54,931 bases of DNA, taken from Acidovorax sp. Lineage in GTDB: Bacteria > Pseudomonadota > Gammaproteobacteria > Burkholderiales > Burkholderiaceae_C. A program made the position numbers and the translations under genes. The stretch is taken from the NCBI GenBank assembly GCA_024711405.1, contig JANJSZ010000099.1:1-54931 (forward strand). The letters are read 5' to 3'. Positions 26,024 through 35,310 of the stretch are shown here, in pieces (the first letter of the stretch is position 1; each line of letters opens with the position of its first letter). The notes beneath the pieces are model-generated. The model was given only the letters and a program-made list of their open reading frames with translations, was not told the DNA's origin and did no database searches.

Positions 26024-27769
26024 CTATTTCTGCAGCACATAGGTGCCCGGGGCGTCGCCGACGGGCTTGTAGGCGCCCGACCCGGTGCGTGGGGGCTTGA
26101 CCGGTGCGCCCGAGCGCGCCTTCAGCCACGCCAGCCAGGCGGGCCACCAGGAGTCGGGTGTTTCCGGGGCGGTGGCCAGCCACGCGTCAGGCGGCAGGTA
26201 GTTGCCGCCCGCCGGACGGGTCAGCATCTGGAAATGCCGGCGCGGGTTGCCGGGCGGGCTGACGATGCCTGCATTGTGGCCGCCACTGGTGAGCACGAAG
26301 GTGGTTTCGGCGGGGCTCAGCTGCTGCAGCTTGAAGACCGAACGCCAGGGCGCCACATGGTCGGTGACGGTGCCGACCATGAAGGTGGGCAAGGTGATGT
26401 CGCCCAGCGCCACGGGCTTGCCGCCCACCGGGTAGCGGCCTTCGCTGAGGTCGTCGTCGAGGAACAGCCGGCGCAGGTACTGCGAGTGCATGGTGGCCGG
26501 CATGCGCGTGGTGTCGGCGTTCCAGGCCATCAGGTCGTTCATGGGGGGCCGCTCGCCCAACAGGTATTCGTTGACCAGGCGCGACCACAGCAGGTCGTAG
26601 GAGCGCAGCATCTGGAACGCGCCGGCCATCTGGGCCCCGGTGAGGTAGCCGGTCTGGGCCATTTGCGCTTCCAGCAGGCTGATCTGGCTGTTGTCGATGA
26701 ACAGGGCCAGTTCGCCCGGCTCGGTGAAGTCGGTCTGCGCCGCGAACAGCGTCATGGAGTCCAGGCGCTCATCCCCGTCGCGCGCCATGGCGGCGGCCGC
26801 AATCGCCAGCAGCGTGCCACCCAGGCAGTAGCCGGCGGCGTGCACCTTGGCCTGGGGCACGATGGAGTGAACGGCGTTCAATGCGGCGTGAAAGCCCTGG
26901 TCCAGGTAATCGTCCATGCCCAGATCACGGTCCTCGGGACCGGGGTTGATCCAGGAAATACAGAACACCGTGTGCCCCTGGTCCACCAGATATTGGATGA
27001 GCGAGTTGGGGGGCGACAAGTCGAGGATGTAGTACTTCATGATCCACGCCGGCACGATCAGGATCGGTTCGGGGTGCACGGCTTGGGTGGTGGGCGTGTA
27101 CTGGATCAGTTCCATCACGCGGTTCTTCAGCACCACCTTGCCGGGGGTGATGCCCACATCGCGGCCGACCACGAAATGCTCGGCGCCCGCGGGTGGTGCG
27201 CCTGCGGCATGGCGCCTGGCGTCCTCCAGCAGATGGAGCGCGCCACGCGCCAGGTTGGCGCCGCCTTGCGCGAGCGTGCGGTTCAGCACCACGGGGTTGG
27301 TGGCCAGCTGGTTGCCGGGCGAGAACACGTCGAGGAACTGCCGGGCCGCGAAGGCCACCATGTCTTCGTGGTGCTTGTCCACCCCCCACACGCCGTGCGT
27401 TGCGGCGGCCCACCATTGCTCGGTGAGCACAAAGGACTGGTGCACGAGGTTGAAAGGCCACTGCTGCCACGCGGGGTCGGCAAAGCGCCGGTCCTGGGCA
27501 GGGGTCGCCACGGCATGGCGGGCTTCCTTGTCGGGGCCGGCCGCCATCCGGGCCTGGGCGTAGGCGGCCATCTCCTGCCCCTGGCGCAGCGCCAGGTGCG
27601 CCAGGTCCATGCACTTGCCTGGCGAGGCGGCCAGATGCAGGGCCCAGTCACTGCCCGCCATCAGGGCGGAGGCGTGGAACAGCGACGCGACGCTGCGGGC
27701 CAGTGCCGCATGGACGGTGGGGTCGAGCCTCTCGGCCATGGACAGGGGCGTGTTGGTGGGGGTTGGCAT
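26024..27769 (-). CDS. phaC: Class I poly(3-hydroxyalkanoate) synthase
   Basis: A 581-aa PHA synthase that polymerises (R)-3-hydroxyacyl-CoA on granules. An N-terminal region precedes the alpha/beta-hydrolase core. The lipase-like box GYCLGG carries nucleophile Cys315, and SGGHNAGIVSPPGNP contains the catalytic His. The WWAAATHGVWGVDKHHEDM and PAWIMKYYILDL blocks are typical. Start 27769 (MPTPTNTPLSMAERLDP) has GGAG upstream; a start at MAERL is also possible. No phaA, phaB or phasin gene is adjacent. A candidate FNR/Anr box lies 70 bp upstream, and remnants of ackA and a usp gene follow on the same strand. Confidence 0.95.
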   Translation of the reverse strand: MPTPTNTPLSMAERLDPTVHAALARSVASLFHASALMAGSDWALHLAASPGKCMDLAHLALRQGQEMAAYAQARMAAGPDKEARHAVATPAQDRRFADPAWQQWPFNLVHQSFVLTEQWWAAATHGVWGVDKHHEDMVAFAARQFLDVFSPGNQLATNPVVLNRTLAQGGANLARGALHLLEDARRHAAGAPPAGAEHFVVGRDVGITPGKVVLKNRVMELIQYTPTTQAVHPEPILIVPAWIMKYYILDLSPPNSLIQYLVDQGHTVFCISWINPGPEDRDLGMDDYLDQGFHAALNAVHSIVPQAKVHAAGYCLGGTLLAIAAAAMARDGDERLDSMTLFAAQTDFTEPGELALFIDNSQISLLEAQMAQTGYLTGAQMAGAFQMLRSYDLLWSRLVNEYLLGERPPMNDLMAWNADTTRMPATMHSQYLRRLFLDDDLSEGRYPVGGKPVALGDITLPTFMVGTVTDHVAPWRSVFKLQQLSPAETTFVLTSGGHNAGIVSPPGNPRRHFQMLTRPAGGNYLPPDAWLATAPETPDSWWPAWLAWLKARSGAPVKPPRTGSGAYKPVGDAPGTYVLQK

Positions 27770-27811
27770 GTGGGGAGTCTCCGGCGAAGAGCGGGCCAAG
27801 GGTGCCGGGAT

Positions 27812-27852
27812 ACTTTACGAAGTGGCGGCGTGTGCGAATTGACGTGTGTCAA
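27812..27852 (-). promoter_or_regulatory. Candidate FNR/Anr-activated promoter of phaC
   Basis: TTGAC-GTGT-GTCAA (27839-27852) lies inside an 18-bp perfect inverted repeat, AATTGAC-N4-GTCAATT (27837-27854), and matches the FNR/Anr consensus TTGAT-N4-ATCAA at 8 of 10 positions. On the minus strand a -10-like TAAAGT is at 27817-27812. With a start near 27805 the box would be centred at about -40.5, close to the -41.5 of class II FNR promoters. The leader would be about 35 nt. The rest of the 233-bp gap 27770-28002 shows nothing recognisable. Confidence 0.58.
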
Positions 27853-28002
27853 TTTATGGCGGATTGCCGACGGGGCGGCCGCTGTCAGCGCACCCGCATA
27901 GGCAGGGACCAAGACACAACGATGTCAACGATGTCCCCGCCGAACGCGCCGTCGCACGATGCCCTGCGGTGCGCGTGCGGGGATGTGAATCCGGGCGCGA
28001 AT

Positions 28003-28983
28003 TCAGCCGGGCGCGAAGTGATCGAATGATGCGTAGCGCCGTGCGACCGGCTGCCCCTGCGCATCCACCAGCCGCAGGCCCGGCGTGGCCTCGATGCGAC
28101 CGATGCGCGTGACGGGCGTGTCGCTGGCCAGGGCCGCGGCGGCCACCGCAGCGCGCCGGGCCAGCGGGGCGGTGAACGCCAGTTCGTAGTCGTCGCCCCC
28201 CGCCAGCGTGCATTGGCGAACCAGTTCGGGATCAAATCGGCCGATAGATTTTGGTGGATAGGCGCTGGCAGCTATCAAATTTGAAATTATTTGGGTGTCG
28301 AGGCACGCCCCGACACCCGACGCTTTCAGGATGTGCGACAGGTCGCCCAGCAGCCCGTCGCTCACATCCAGGGCACTGCTGGCCACGCCGCGCAGGGCCT
28401 GGCCCAGGGCCACGCGGGGCGTGGGCTGCTCCAGCCGCAGGCGGCTGGCGGCCAGCACCTCGGGGGGCAGGACGATGTGTCCCTGCAGCGCCTCCAGCGC
28501 CAGGCGGGCGTCGCCCAGCGTGCCGCTCACATAGATGTCGTCACCGGGCCGTGCGCCGCTGCGCAGCAGGGCTTGGCCGGCTGGCACTTCGCCGAACACG
28601 GTGATGCAGATATTGAGCGGGCCCTGCGTGGTGTCGCCTCCCACCAGCTCGCAGCCATGGGCATCGGCCAGCGCCAGCAACCCGCTGGAGAAGCCCGCCA
28701 GCCAGGCCCCATCCACGCGGGGCAGCGCCAGCGCCAGCGTGAAGGCCAGCGGGCGCGCGCCGCAGGCCGCCAGGTCCGACAGGTTCACGGCCAGCGCCTT
28801 GTGGCCCAGGCGTTCGGGGGCTACATCGGCAAAGAAATGCCGGCCCTCCACCAGCATGTCGCTGGACACGGCCAGCTGCATGCCCGGCGTGGGCGCCAGC
28901 AGCGCGCAGTCGTCGCCCACGCCGAGCGCGGCGCGCTGCACGGGCCGCGTGAAATAGCGTGCGATCAGGTCGAATTCACCCAT
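28003..28983 (-). CDS. thiL: Thiamine-monophosphate kinase
   Basis: A 326-aa ATP-dependent kinase making thiamine diphosphate from thiamine monophosphate. MGEFDLIARYF, GVGDDCALLAP (Mg/ATP site), LVGGDTTQGPLNI and LAGGDDYELAF are the diagnostic motifs of the PurM-like fold. Residues about 231-251 (IISNLIAASAYPPKSIGRF) are encoded by a copy of the dispersed repeat, placed in a variable segment before the last motif. The frame is intact and all motifs are present, so the enzyme is probably functional. Confidence 0.95.
   Translation of the reverse strand: MGEFDLIARYFTRPVQRAALGVGDDCALLAPTPGMQLAVSSDMLVEGRHFFADVAPERLGHKALAVNLSDLAACGARPLAFTLALALPRVDGAWLAGFSSGLLALADAHGCELVGGDTTQGPLNICITVFGEVPAGQALLRSGARPGDDIYVSGTLGDARLALEALQGHIVLPPEVLAASRLRLEQPTPRVALGQALRGVASSALDVSDGLLGDLSHILKASGVGACLDTQIISNLIAASAYPPKSIGRFDPELVRQCTLAGGDDYELAFTAPLARRAAVAAAALASDTPVTRIGRIEATPGLRLVDAQGQPVARRYASFDHFAPG
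28231..28293 (-). repeat. Dispersed 60-bp repeat inside thiL
   Basis: On the plus strand: ATCAAATCGGCCGATAGATT, then ATAGGCGCTGGCAGCTATCA, then AATTTGAAATTATTTGG. Among the in-gene copies it is the closest to the intergenic ones (compare 6556). It is clearly AT-richer than the surrounding gene. Confidence 0.78.
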
Positions 28984-29047
28984 GGGTGAGGATTGTGCGG
29001 TGTATCGAGTGCAGAGCCGCCAGTGCGTGGTACGGGCGCTGGCGGCG

Positions 29048-29086
29048 TCCCCCTGGGGAAAGGCGCCGAAGGCGACTCAGGGGGGA
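29048..29086 (-). repeat. Hairpin repeat, likely transcription end of the YbdK-type gene
   Basis: TCCCCCTG (29048-29055) and CAGGGGGGA (29078-29086) pair, with GGCGCCGAAGGCG between. It abuts the stop codon of the YbdK-type gene and shares its arms with the element at 20975. There is no U-tract, so terminator function is uncertain. Confidence 0.6.
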
Positions 29087-30208
29087 TCAGTTCGTGCCAC
29101 GAAAGCGCAGCGCGGCCTGGCGGCTGACTTCGGCCAGCAACTGTTCTTCGCGCTGGCACTCGCGCAGCCAGCGGGCGTCGTTGTGACCGGCTTCGGCCTC
29201 GGTGCGCAGCATGTGCATGGCGTTCGATGCACCTTGCATGGCGGCGTGTCCGGCGATCTGGTCCATGGTCATGCGGATATGGTCGCGCAGCGGCATGTGG
29301 CTGCCGGTGGCCGGGTCCACATACACGGCGTCCATGCCAAAGCGGCAGGCCTGAAAGCGGTTGTAGGTGTAGAAGAGGTAGTCATCTTCCTGGTGCATGA
29401 ACGGCTGCTCGGCCAGGAACCATGCGCCCAGCGACTGCACGAAACCGGCCAGCGCGGCGGCGCGCTCGATGGTCAGCGGGGTGTCGAACACGCGGATCTC
29501 GATGGTGCCGAACTCGGGCTTGGGGCGGATGTCCCAGTAAAAGTCCTTCATGCTCTTGACCACGCCGGTGCGCGTCATCTTGTTGAAATAGGCCGTGAAA
29601 TCGTCCCAGGTCAGCGCAAACGGCGCACGGCCCGACAGCGGAAACGCAAACACCGAGTTGAGCCGCGCCGAGTCGAACGCCGTGTCCTGCCCCTGCACGT
29701 AGGGGCTGGACGCCGACAGCGCAATGAAGTGCGGGATGTAGCGCGACATGCGGTGCAGCATCAGGAGCGCCGCGTCGGCATCGGGACAGCCGATGTGCAC
29801 ATGCTGGCCAAAGATGGTGAACTGCTTGGAGAGGTAGCCATACAGCTGCGACAGTTCCTGAAAGCGCGGTTTGTCGTAGATGCGCCGCTCATGCCACTGC
29901 TGGAACGGGTGTGTGCCGCCACCCACCACGGCAATGTTGAGCTTGTCGGCGCTCTTGACCAGCGCTTCGCGGATGGGACTGAGCTGACCCAGCACCTCGC
30001 TGGCCGAATGGCAGATGCCGGTGGAGATCTCGATCATGCTGTTGGTCATCTCGGGGACCACGCTGCCGGGCAGCGGCACCTTGCGCATCAGGCGCAGCAT
30101 GTCTTCGGCGTAGGGCGCCAGGTCGTAGTCGTGGGTGTTGACCAGCTGCAGTTCCAGCTCGACGCCCAGCGTCAGCGGCTCGGAATGGTGAAATGCTTCA
30201 AGACTCAC
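29087..30208 (-). CDS. YbdK-type carboxylate-amine ligase (glutamate-cysteine ligase 2 family)
   Basis: A 373-aa protein of the GCS2 ATP-grasp-like ligase family. [49 protein letters not shown] and [14 protein letters not shown] are the metal- and substrate-binding motifs. E. coli YbdK has weak gamma-glutamylcysteine ligase activity; the physiological product is unknown. The GTG at 30208 is preferred over the ATG at 30220 because GGAGAC lies 7 nt upstream and the family starts with (M)SLEAFH. It overlaps the antiporter gene by 11 nt, so the two are coupled. Confidence 0.93.
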   Translation of the reverse strand: MSLEAFHHSEPLTLGVELELQLVNTHDYDLAPYAEDMLRLMRKVPLPGSVVPEMTNSMIEISTGICHSASEVLGQLSPIREALVKSADKLNIAVVGGGTHPFQQWHERRIYDKPRFQELSQLYGYLSKQFTIFGQHVHIGCPDADAALLMLHRMSRYIPHFIALSASSPYVQGQDTAFDSARLNSVFAFPLSGRAPFALTWDDFTAYFNKMTRTGVVKSMKDFYWDIRPKPEFGTIEIRVFDTPLTIERAAALAGFVQSLGAWFLAEQPFMHQEDDYLFYTYNRFQACRFGMDAVYVDPATGSHMPLRDHIRMTMDQIAGHAAMQGASNAMHMLRTEAEAGHNDARWLRECQREEQLLAEVSRQAALRFRGTN

Positions 30209-31454
30209 TGCTGTCTCCATGGCCGCCGCGCGCGAGCGGGGCCCAGGGTTTGGAACTCTCGCCCGCGCGGTAGATGGCCACCGTGGCGATCACGGCACCC
30301 AGCACTTCCATGAGCAGGATGGCCGGCAGCGCCACGCGGGCGATCAGATGGCCCGTGGAGGGCGATGCCACCACGAACTGCGATGCGATCAGCAGCGCGA
30401 TGGCCGACATGGGTGTCATGGCGCAGCCCACCCACAGGGCCTGGCGCCAGCTGGCGCCGCTGCCCACATTGCCCAGTCCCACGCCCACGGCCTTGGCCAC
30501 CAGGCGCACGGCGATCAGCGCCAGCACCACGCCGGCCACGGGGCCGCTCCAGTCGGCCTGGGCGGCGACGGTGGACACCAGCACGAACATCAGCATGGTG
30601 AGCAGCGACGAGGCGGTGCCCAGCTGGCGCGGCCAGGCCCAGGGGCGCGGATTGAGCTGCTTGAGCAGCATGCCGCCCAGCAGCGCCGCCAGGGGGGCAG
30701 AGCCGCCCATGTGCGCGGCCACCGCCGTGGCCGCGGCGATCAGGGCCGGCAGCAGCATGGAGGTGTTCTCGCTGGTGGGGTTCATGAAGCGCAGGGCCAT
30801 GCGCAGCACCAGCGACAACACGGCCGCCACGATGATCGACACGCCCAGCACCACCACCACGGGATACATGGTGTCGAGCAGCGTGACGCTTTGGCGGTTG
30901 ATCTGCTCTGCGCGGGCGCTGCCCAGCGTCAGCGCATACAGGGTGGACAGGGTGGCGAGCACGATGGCGCGCTCGGTCACCGGGCCGGCTGCGCGGGTGT
31001 CCGCCACCACGCGCGTGAGCACGGCGGGCGAAGCCGCCAGCGCCACCAGGGCCAGGGGGGCGGCCACATGCGCAGGCATGTCGAGCCACACCAGCACCCA
31101 ATAGACGGCAAAGTAGGTCAGCGCCGATTCGGCAATGCTCTGCACCAGCACCATGGGGTTGTGGCGAAACCAGCGCAGCGGAATGCGCGCGCCGCATTCG
31201 AACAGCACGATGGAGATACCGAGCTCCAGCAGAAACAGCCCAATGCCTTGCAACGGCCACACCGCCCCGCTGAAGCCCGCCAGACCGGCAACGGTGCCGA
31301 CCAGGGAATAGCCCACCACCTTGGGCAGACCCGTGTGGCGCTGGGTGAGGTAGCCCACCATGGCGGCCACTGCCAGCAGCAGTGACCACTGCACCGTGGG
31401 CAGCCCCGCCGAAGGGCGCAGCCACTGGGCCCAGAAGCTCAGGATTTCATTCAT
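30198..31454 (-). CDS. Cation:proton antiporter, CPA2 (KefB/NhaS3-like)
   Basis: A 418-aa inner-membrane protein with about 12 hydrophobic helices. [19 protein letters not shown] near the start and the [19 protein letters not shown] region resemble the Na+/H+ exchanger domain (PF00999). There is no C-terminal RCK/TrkA-N domain. It would exchange K+ or Na+ for H+. Start 31454 is preceded by GGAGAGG. Translational coupling to the YbdK-type ligase is noteworthy because Kef-type systems respond to glutathione adducts, but a link is only inferred. Confidence 0.88.
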   Translation of the reverse strand: MNEILSFWAQWLRPSAGLPTVQWSLLLAVAAMVGYLTQRHTGLPKVVGYSLVGTVAGLAGFSGAVWPLQGIGLFLLELGISIVLFECGARIPLRWFRHNPMVLVQSIAESALTYFAVYWVLVWLDMPAHVAAPLALVALAASPAVLTRVVADTRAAGPVTERAIVLATLSTLYALTLGSARAEQINRQSVTLLDTMYPVVVVLGVSIIVAAVLSLVLRMALRFMNPTSENTSMLLPALIAAATAVAAHMGGSAPLAALLGGMLLKQLNPRPWAWPRQLGTASSLLTMLMFVLVSTVAAQADWSGPVAGVVLALIAVRLVAKAVGVGLGNVGSGASWRQALWVGCAMTPMSAIALLIASQFVVASPSTGHLIARVALPAILLMEVLGAVIATVAIYRAGESSKPWAPLARGGHGDSSES

Positions 31455-31623
31455 GTCATAGGTCCTCTCCATCAGACGGGCAGCGCCCGGTGGACGGGAA
31501 GAAAAAGCAGGCTGCCAGCCGGCCCCGCAGTCCTTCCCGGCGGTTGCCTGAATTTACCTGCGCAAACGCGAGGCCTCTGTAGGACAGGGGCGTTCGTGCT
31601 GGCGCAGGCCAGTTACGCCCGAA

Positions 31624-33603
31624 TCAGGCGGCCCGGCGTTCAGGTACGAAAAAGCTCAGAGGCGCCTTGCGCAGGCGGCGCCGCATCGCTGCATAGATGC
31701 GCGAGCGGTCTACACCGCTCACGTTGTGGGCACGCAATGCCAGGCGAAAAGCCAGGTAAAAACTCACACTGACATTGAGGGCGCCGAGCAGGGGAATGGT
31801 AGCAAGGGCCCACCAGAACGCACTTTGGTGAAAGGTGTTCCAGCCCAAGGCCGCCGTGGCCGCACCCAGCTGGCCCGAAGACAGTGTGACATGGCGCACA
31901 TCCAGCCCCAGCCCGAAAAACCCTGCAAACGCCGGGACCAGGCCGAGCATGAAGCCCAGCGAGATGTTGGCGGCAAAGCCCGACAGGTTTTCGCGCAGGA
32001 AGCGTGCCCAGCGCGCCGCACGTTCCTGGCCCAGGCGGGCGGTGATGCGCGGGTTGTAGTGCACGGCCGAGTCGAGCCGGTGCAGCACGAACCAGTTTTC
32101 GGTCCAGCCGGCGATGATGCTGGACGCGAACAGCAGCACGCCGGTGAATGCGGCAAACAGCAGCGAGGGCCCCAGCAGGTGCAGGGACTCCAGCACATGG
32201 CCCGCCTCGTCCGCACTGATGGCCGGAGAGCCCTTGGCCCAGGCCATCAGCAGCGCCAGGCCCAGAACCAGGGGGGACACCACCAGCACATTGCCCAGCA
32301 CGGCCGCCACCTGCGAGCGCACCAGGTGGGTGACTTCGTCCACGAACGACTCGATGGCCTCGCCCGAAGCCAGTTCCTTGAGCTTGGCCGCCATGGCGGG
32401 TGCCGTCATGGCCGGCTGCTTGGTCGCCACGGTGAAATGCAGCAGCTGCACCAGCACAAAGCTCGCCGCATAGTTCACGCCGGCCCAGAAACCGCCCCAG
32501 AACGCCGACAGGGCCAGCGCATACAGGCCAAACTTGACCAGCGTGGTGACGGCCATCACGGCGCCACCACCGGCGGCCTTTTTCACCATCGAGCGGTACT
32601 CGGCCGCCGTGCGCGTGATGTAGTGTTCGCCCGTCTCGGCGCTGCGCTCGGCCACCTTGGCCGCCAGCAGCGAGGAGTTGGAGGCCAGCAGCGCCCGCAG
32701 GCTGCGCCGCTCCTGCCCCACCTCCACCAGGTGCGCCAGAAGGCGGGCCGCCGTGGCGGCGGGCTGGGGAGACAGCAGGCACTCGAGCAGCTCCCGCACC
32801 CGCAGGATGCGCGCGCGCAGCTGCCGCAGCCGGAACACCAGGTCCACGGAAATGCCGTTGTCCTCGAAGTGGGTGTACACGGTGGCTGCGGCGGCCCGGC
32901 AGGCTTCCAGGCGCTCGCGCAGGCGCTGGGCGGCCTCCTGCAGCCGGTCGGGTGTGCGCAGCGCGTGCAGCACCTCGGTGCGCAGGCTCTCCACGTCGCG
33001 AATCAGCGCATGAAAGGGCTGTGCTTCGCGGGCCGATGCACTCATGCGCAGGCGCAAGCCGGGCGCAAAACCGGTCGAAAGGATCTGCCCTGCGCAGTAG
33101 GTGATGGCGTCGAGCAGCGCATGCTGCCAGCGCGACGCACCCTGGGGGCTTTGCGGCATCAGCAGGGCTGCCAGCCGGTTCAGCAGGGTTTCGTCCAGCG
33201 CGCCGAGCCACTTGGCATCGAAAGCGCTGGGCAGAGCCAGCACGAAGAGTTCCGAGGCGTCGATGGTTTCGGGGCTGTGCGGCAGCAGCTGGTTGCGCAG
33301 TCGCTCAGCCGCTTCGCTGAGCACGGCCGTGTCCTTGGCGAAACCAAAATCGGCCAGCAGCGTGGTGATGTCCACGGATTCCATGAGGATGGCCCACCAG
33401 GCCTGCAGCCGGGGCTGCACGTCGGGGCGCGCCTCGACCGCTTCCAGGAACAGCTGCACACGCGCCGTGGCGCCCGGCACCGAATCGCGCGCGCCGCGCA
33501 CCCAGTTCAGCAGGTCGATCAGCCACAGGTGGCGCTGTGCCATTCCTGCCTGCGGGTCCAGCGCCGCCAGCAGCCCCGCCAGGTCGGTGGCTGGCCGTTT
33601 CAA
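31624..33603 (-). CDS. Gcr-family protein annotated as site-specific recombinase
   Basis: A 659-aa protein of the SpecificRecomb (PF10136, gonococcal Gcr-like) family, usual length 650-680. The N-terminal half is helical and soluble-looking. The C-terminal half has about six hydrophobic segments (for example AVTTLVKFGLYALALSAFWG, VLVVSPLVLGLALLMAW, SLLFAAFTGVLLFASSI, LGFMLGLVPAFAGFFGLGLD), ending in a basic tail. Neither a tyrosine-recombinase RHRY nor a serine-recombinase motif was seen, so the recombinase label is doubtful; a membrane role fits better. A TTG start at 33603 overlaps the apaG stop (TTGA) and gives the family length; the first ATG would be 20 codons later. Confidence 0.85.
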   Translation of the reverse strand: MKRPATDLAGLLAALDPQAGMAQRHLWLIDLLNWVRGARDSVPGATARVQLFLEAVEARPDVQPRLQAWWAILMESVDITTLLADFGFAKDTAVLSEAAERLRNQLLPHSPETIDASELFVLALPSAFDAKWLGALDETLLNRLAALLMPQSPQGASRWQHALLDAITYCAGQILSTGFAPGLRLRMSASAREAQPFHALIRDVESLRTEVLHALRTPDRLQEAAQRLRERLEACRAAAATVYTHFEDNGISVDLVFRLRQLRARILRVRELLECLLSPQPAATAARLLAHLVEVGQERRSLRALLASNSSLLAAKVAERSAETGEHYITRTAAEYRSMVKKAAGGGAVMAVTTLVKFGLYALALSAFWGGFWAGVNYAASFVLVQLLHFTVATKQPAMTAPAMAAKLKELASGEAIESFVDEVTHLVRSQVAAVLGNVLVVSPLVLGLALLMAWAKGSPAISADEAGHVLESLHLLGPSLLFAAFTGVLLFASSIIAGWTENWFVLHRLDSAVHYNPRITARLGQERAARWARFLRENLSGFAANISLGFMLGLVPAFAGFFGLGLDVRHVTLSSGQLGAATAALGWNTFHQSAFWWALATIPLLGALNVSVSFYLAFRLALRAHNVSGVDRSRIYAAMRRRLRKAPLSFFVPERRAA

Positions 33604-34007
33604 TGCAGCACCCTGCCGGCCAGCGGTTGTCCCGAGGCCCCGGGGGTGGTGGCTTCCAGCACAAACAAGGGTACCGGGCAGCTGAACGGCGCACCGTCTT
33701 CTGCCACGCAATGGAAGGTGCCATGCATGGTGCCGCTGGCGGTGCGCAGGCCGCATCCGCTGGTGTACTGGAACGACTGCCCGGGCTGGAGCAACGGCTG
33801 CTGGCCCACCACGCCGAGGCCCTTGACTTCTTCCGTGTGGCCCCTGGCATCACTGATGACCCAATGGCGCGAGATCAGTTGTGCGGGCGTATCGCCCGTA
33901 TTGGTGATGGTGATGGTGTAGGCAAAGCTGAAGACGCCGGAGTCCGGGGAGGATTGTTCTGGTAGGTACTCAGGCTGTACCTGCACGTCAAACTGGTACT
34001 TGGGCAT
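33600..34007 (-). CDS. apaG: ApaG domain protein
   Basis: A 135-aa protein that is a single ApaG/FN3-like beta-sandwich: [40 protein letters not shown] and SGTMHGTF are the conserved blocks. ApaG has been linked to Co2+/Mg2+ resistance, but its biochemical role is unsettled. It is divergent from rpe with only 29 bp between start codons and coupled to the Gcr-type gene by a 4-nt overlap. Confidence 0.95.
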   Translation of the reverse strand: MPKYQFDVQVQPEYLPEQSSPDSGVFSFAYTITITNTGDTPAQLISRHWVISDARGHTEEVKGLGVVGQQPLLQPGQSFQYTSGCGLRTASGTMHGTFHCVAEDGAPFSCPVPLFVLEATTPGASGQPLAGRVLH

Positions 34008-34024
34008 GGGCGAATGGTAACTGC

Positions 34025-34030
34025 GACAAT
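34025..34030 (+). promoter_or_regulatory. Candidate -10 element for rpe
   Basis: GACAAT lies 6 nt before the rpe ATG inside the 29-bp apaG-rpe gap. If used, the transcript would start at or next to the ATG (leaderless). The -35 would have to overlap the apaG coding sequence and is weak. Confidence 0.33.
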
Positions 34031-34036
34031 CGCGCC

Positions 34037-34717
34037 ATGAGCCGTACTTTTCGCATTGCCCCTTCGATCCTCTCTGCCGATTTCGCCCGCCTGGGTGAAG
34101 AGGTGCGCAGCGTCATTGCCGCCGGTGCCGACTGGATCCACTTTGACGTGATGGACAACCATTACGTGCCCAATCTCACCTTCGGCCCCATGGTCTGCCA
34201 GGCGCTCAAGCCGCATGCGAGGACGGCCGCGGGCGTGGCGGTGCCCGTGGACGTGCACCTGATGATCCAGCCCGTGGATGCCCTGGCCGCGGCGTTTGCG
34301 GAGGCGGGCGCAGACTACATCAGCTTCCACCCCGACGCCTCGGGCCATGTGCACCGCAGCATCCAGGCCATTCGCAGCAAGGGCGTGAAACCGGGCCTGG
34401 TGTTCAACCCGGCCGAGCCGCTGGATGTGCTGGATTGGGTGATCGACGACATCGACCTCATCCTGATCATGAGCGTGAACCCCGGCTTTGGCGGCCAGAG
34501 CTTCATCGATTCGGCCCTGCGCAAGATCGAAGCCGTGCGCAAGCGCATCGATGCATCGGGCAAGGACATCCGCCTGGAAGTGGATGGTGGCATCAAGGCG
34601 GACAACATCCGCCGCGTGGCCGATGCAGGTGCGGACACTTTTGTGGCGGGGAGCGCGATTTTCGGCAAGCCCGATTACCAGGGTGTCATCGACGCCATGC
34701 GCGCGCAGCTGGCCTGA
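34037..34717 (+). CDS. rpe: Ribulose-phosphate 3-epimerase
   Basis: A 226-aa TIM-barrel enzyme interconverting ribulose-5-P and xylulose-5-P in the pentose phosphate or Calvin pathways. [34 protein letters not shown] (metal-binding His and catalytic Asp), [21 protein letters not shown] and the phosphate loop [11 protein letters not shown] are all present. It converges on the phosphatase gene with a 15-bp gap and no terminator hairpin. Genes of the Calvin cycle or gph/trpE, often beside rpe, are not here. Confidence 0.97.
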   Translation: MSRTFRIAPSILSADFARLGEEVRSVIAAGADWIHFDVMDNHYVPNLTFGPMVCQALKPHARTAAGVAVPVDVHLMIQPVDALAAAFAEAGADYISFHPDASGHVHRSIQAIRSKGVKPGLVFNPAEPLDVLDWVIDDIDLILIMSVNPGFGGQSFIDSALRKIEAVRKRIDASGKDIRLEVDGGIKADNIRRVADAGADTFVAGSAIFGKPDYQGVIDAMRAQLA

Positions 34718-34732
34718 GGACGCCACGGGCTT

Positions 34733-35233
34733 TCATCGCAGGGTCCAGGAAGTCGACGCCAGTTGTTGTTGCACATGTGCCAACAGCCCGTCGCAGGCAT
34801 CTTCCAGCAGATCCAGTACATGCTCGAAACCCTGTGCACTGCCATAGTAGGGGTCGGGCACCACGGGGCTGTCGTTGCGCAGGCAGAACTCGGTCAGGCG
34901 CCGCAGGCGGTATTGCTGTCCGGGGGGGCAGCGGCGGTGCAGCTCTGACAGGTTGTCGTCATCCATGGCCAGCAGCAGGTCGAAGCGGTAGAAATCACCG
35001 TCGGTGATCTGGCGCGACCGAAGATCGGCCAGTGCATAGCCGCGCCGCCGGGCGTGGGCCTGTGCGCGCGCGTCGGGTGGTTCGCCACGGTGCGATCCGT
35101 GGGTACCGGCGGAGTCGATGCGCACGCTTTCGGCCAGCCCGGCGCGTGCGACACGCTGGCGAAACACGCCGAGTGCGCTGGGGCTGCGGCAAATGTTGCC
35201 CATGCAGACGAAGAGAACAGAAAACTGGCGCAT
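34733..35233 (-). CDS. Low-molecular-weight protein tyrosine phosphatase
   Basis: A 166-aa enzyme with the P-loop CMGNICRSP (C-x5-R-S, nucleophile near residue 11) and the general-acid loop PDPYYGSAQGFEHVLD. It is the Wzb/Etp type that dephosphorylates BY-kinases. It is divergent from the EPS genes, with 209 bp between its start and manC, and a BY-kinase is encoded at 40369, so that kinase is the likely target. Start 35233 is chosen because the P-loop sits about 10 residues in, as in the family; the upstream AAGGA is unusually close. Confidence 0.93.
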   Translation of the reverse strand: MRQFSVLFVCMGNICRSPSALGVFRQRVARAGLAESVRIDSAGTHGSHRGEPPDARAQAHARRRGYALADLRSRQITDGDFYRFDLLLAMDDDNLSELHRRCPPGQQYRLRRLTEFCLRNDSPVVPDPYYGSAQGFEHVLDLLEDACDGLLAHVQQQLASTSWTLR

Positions 35234-35310
35234 TTCCTTGAATGTCCCCGTCGTGTGAGGGCGCGATTGTAGGGGCGCTGCACCCGCCTGTTCCATCGAA
35301 ATATCACGGT

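Noticed and set aside
31726-33921. 731-codon plus-strand frame opposite the Gcr-type gene and apaG
   Set aside because: Gln/Arg/His-rich shadow; the minus strand has coupled, recognisable genes.
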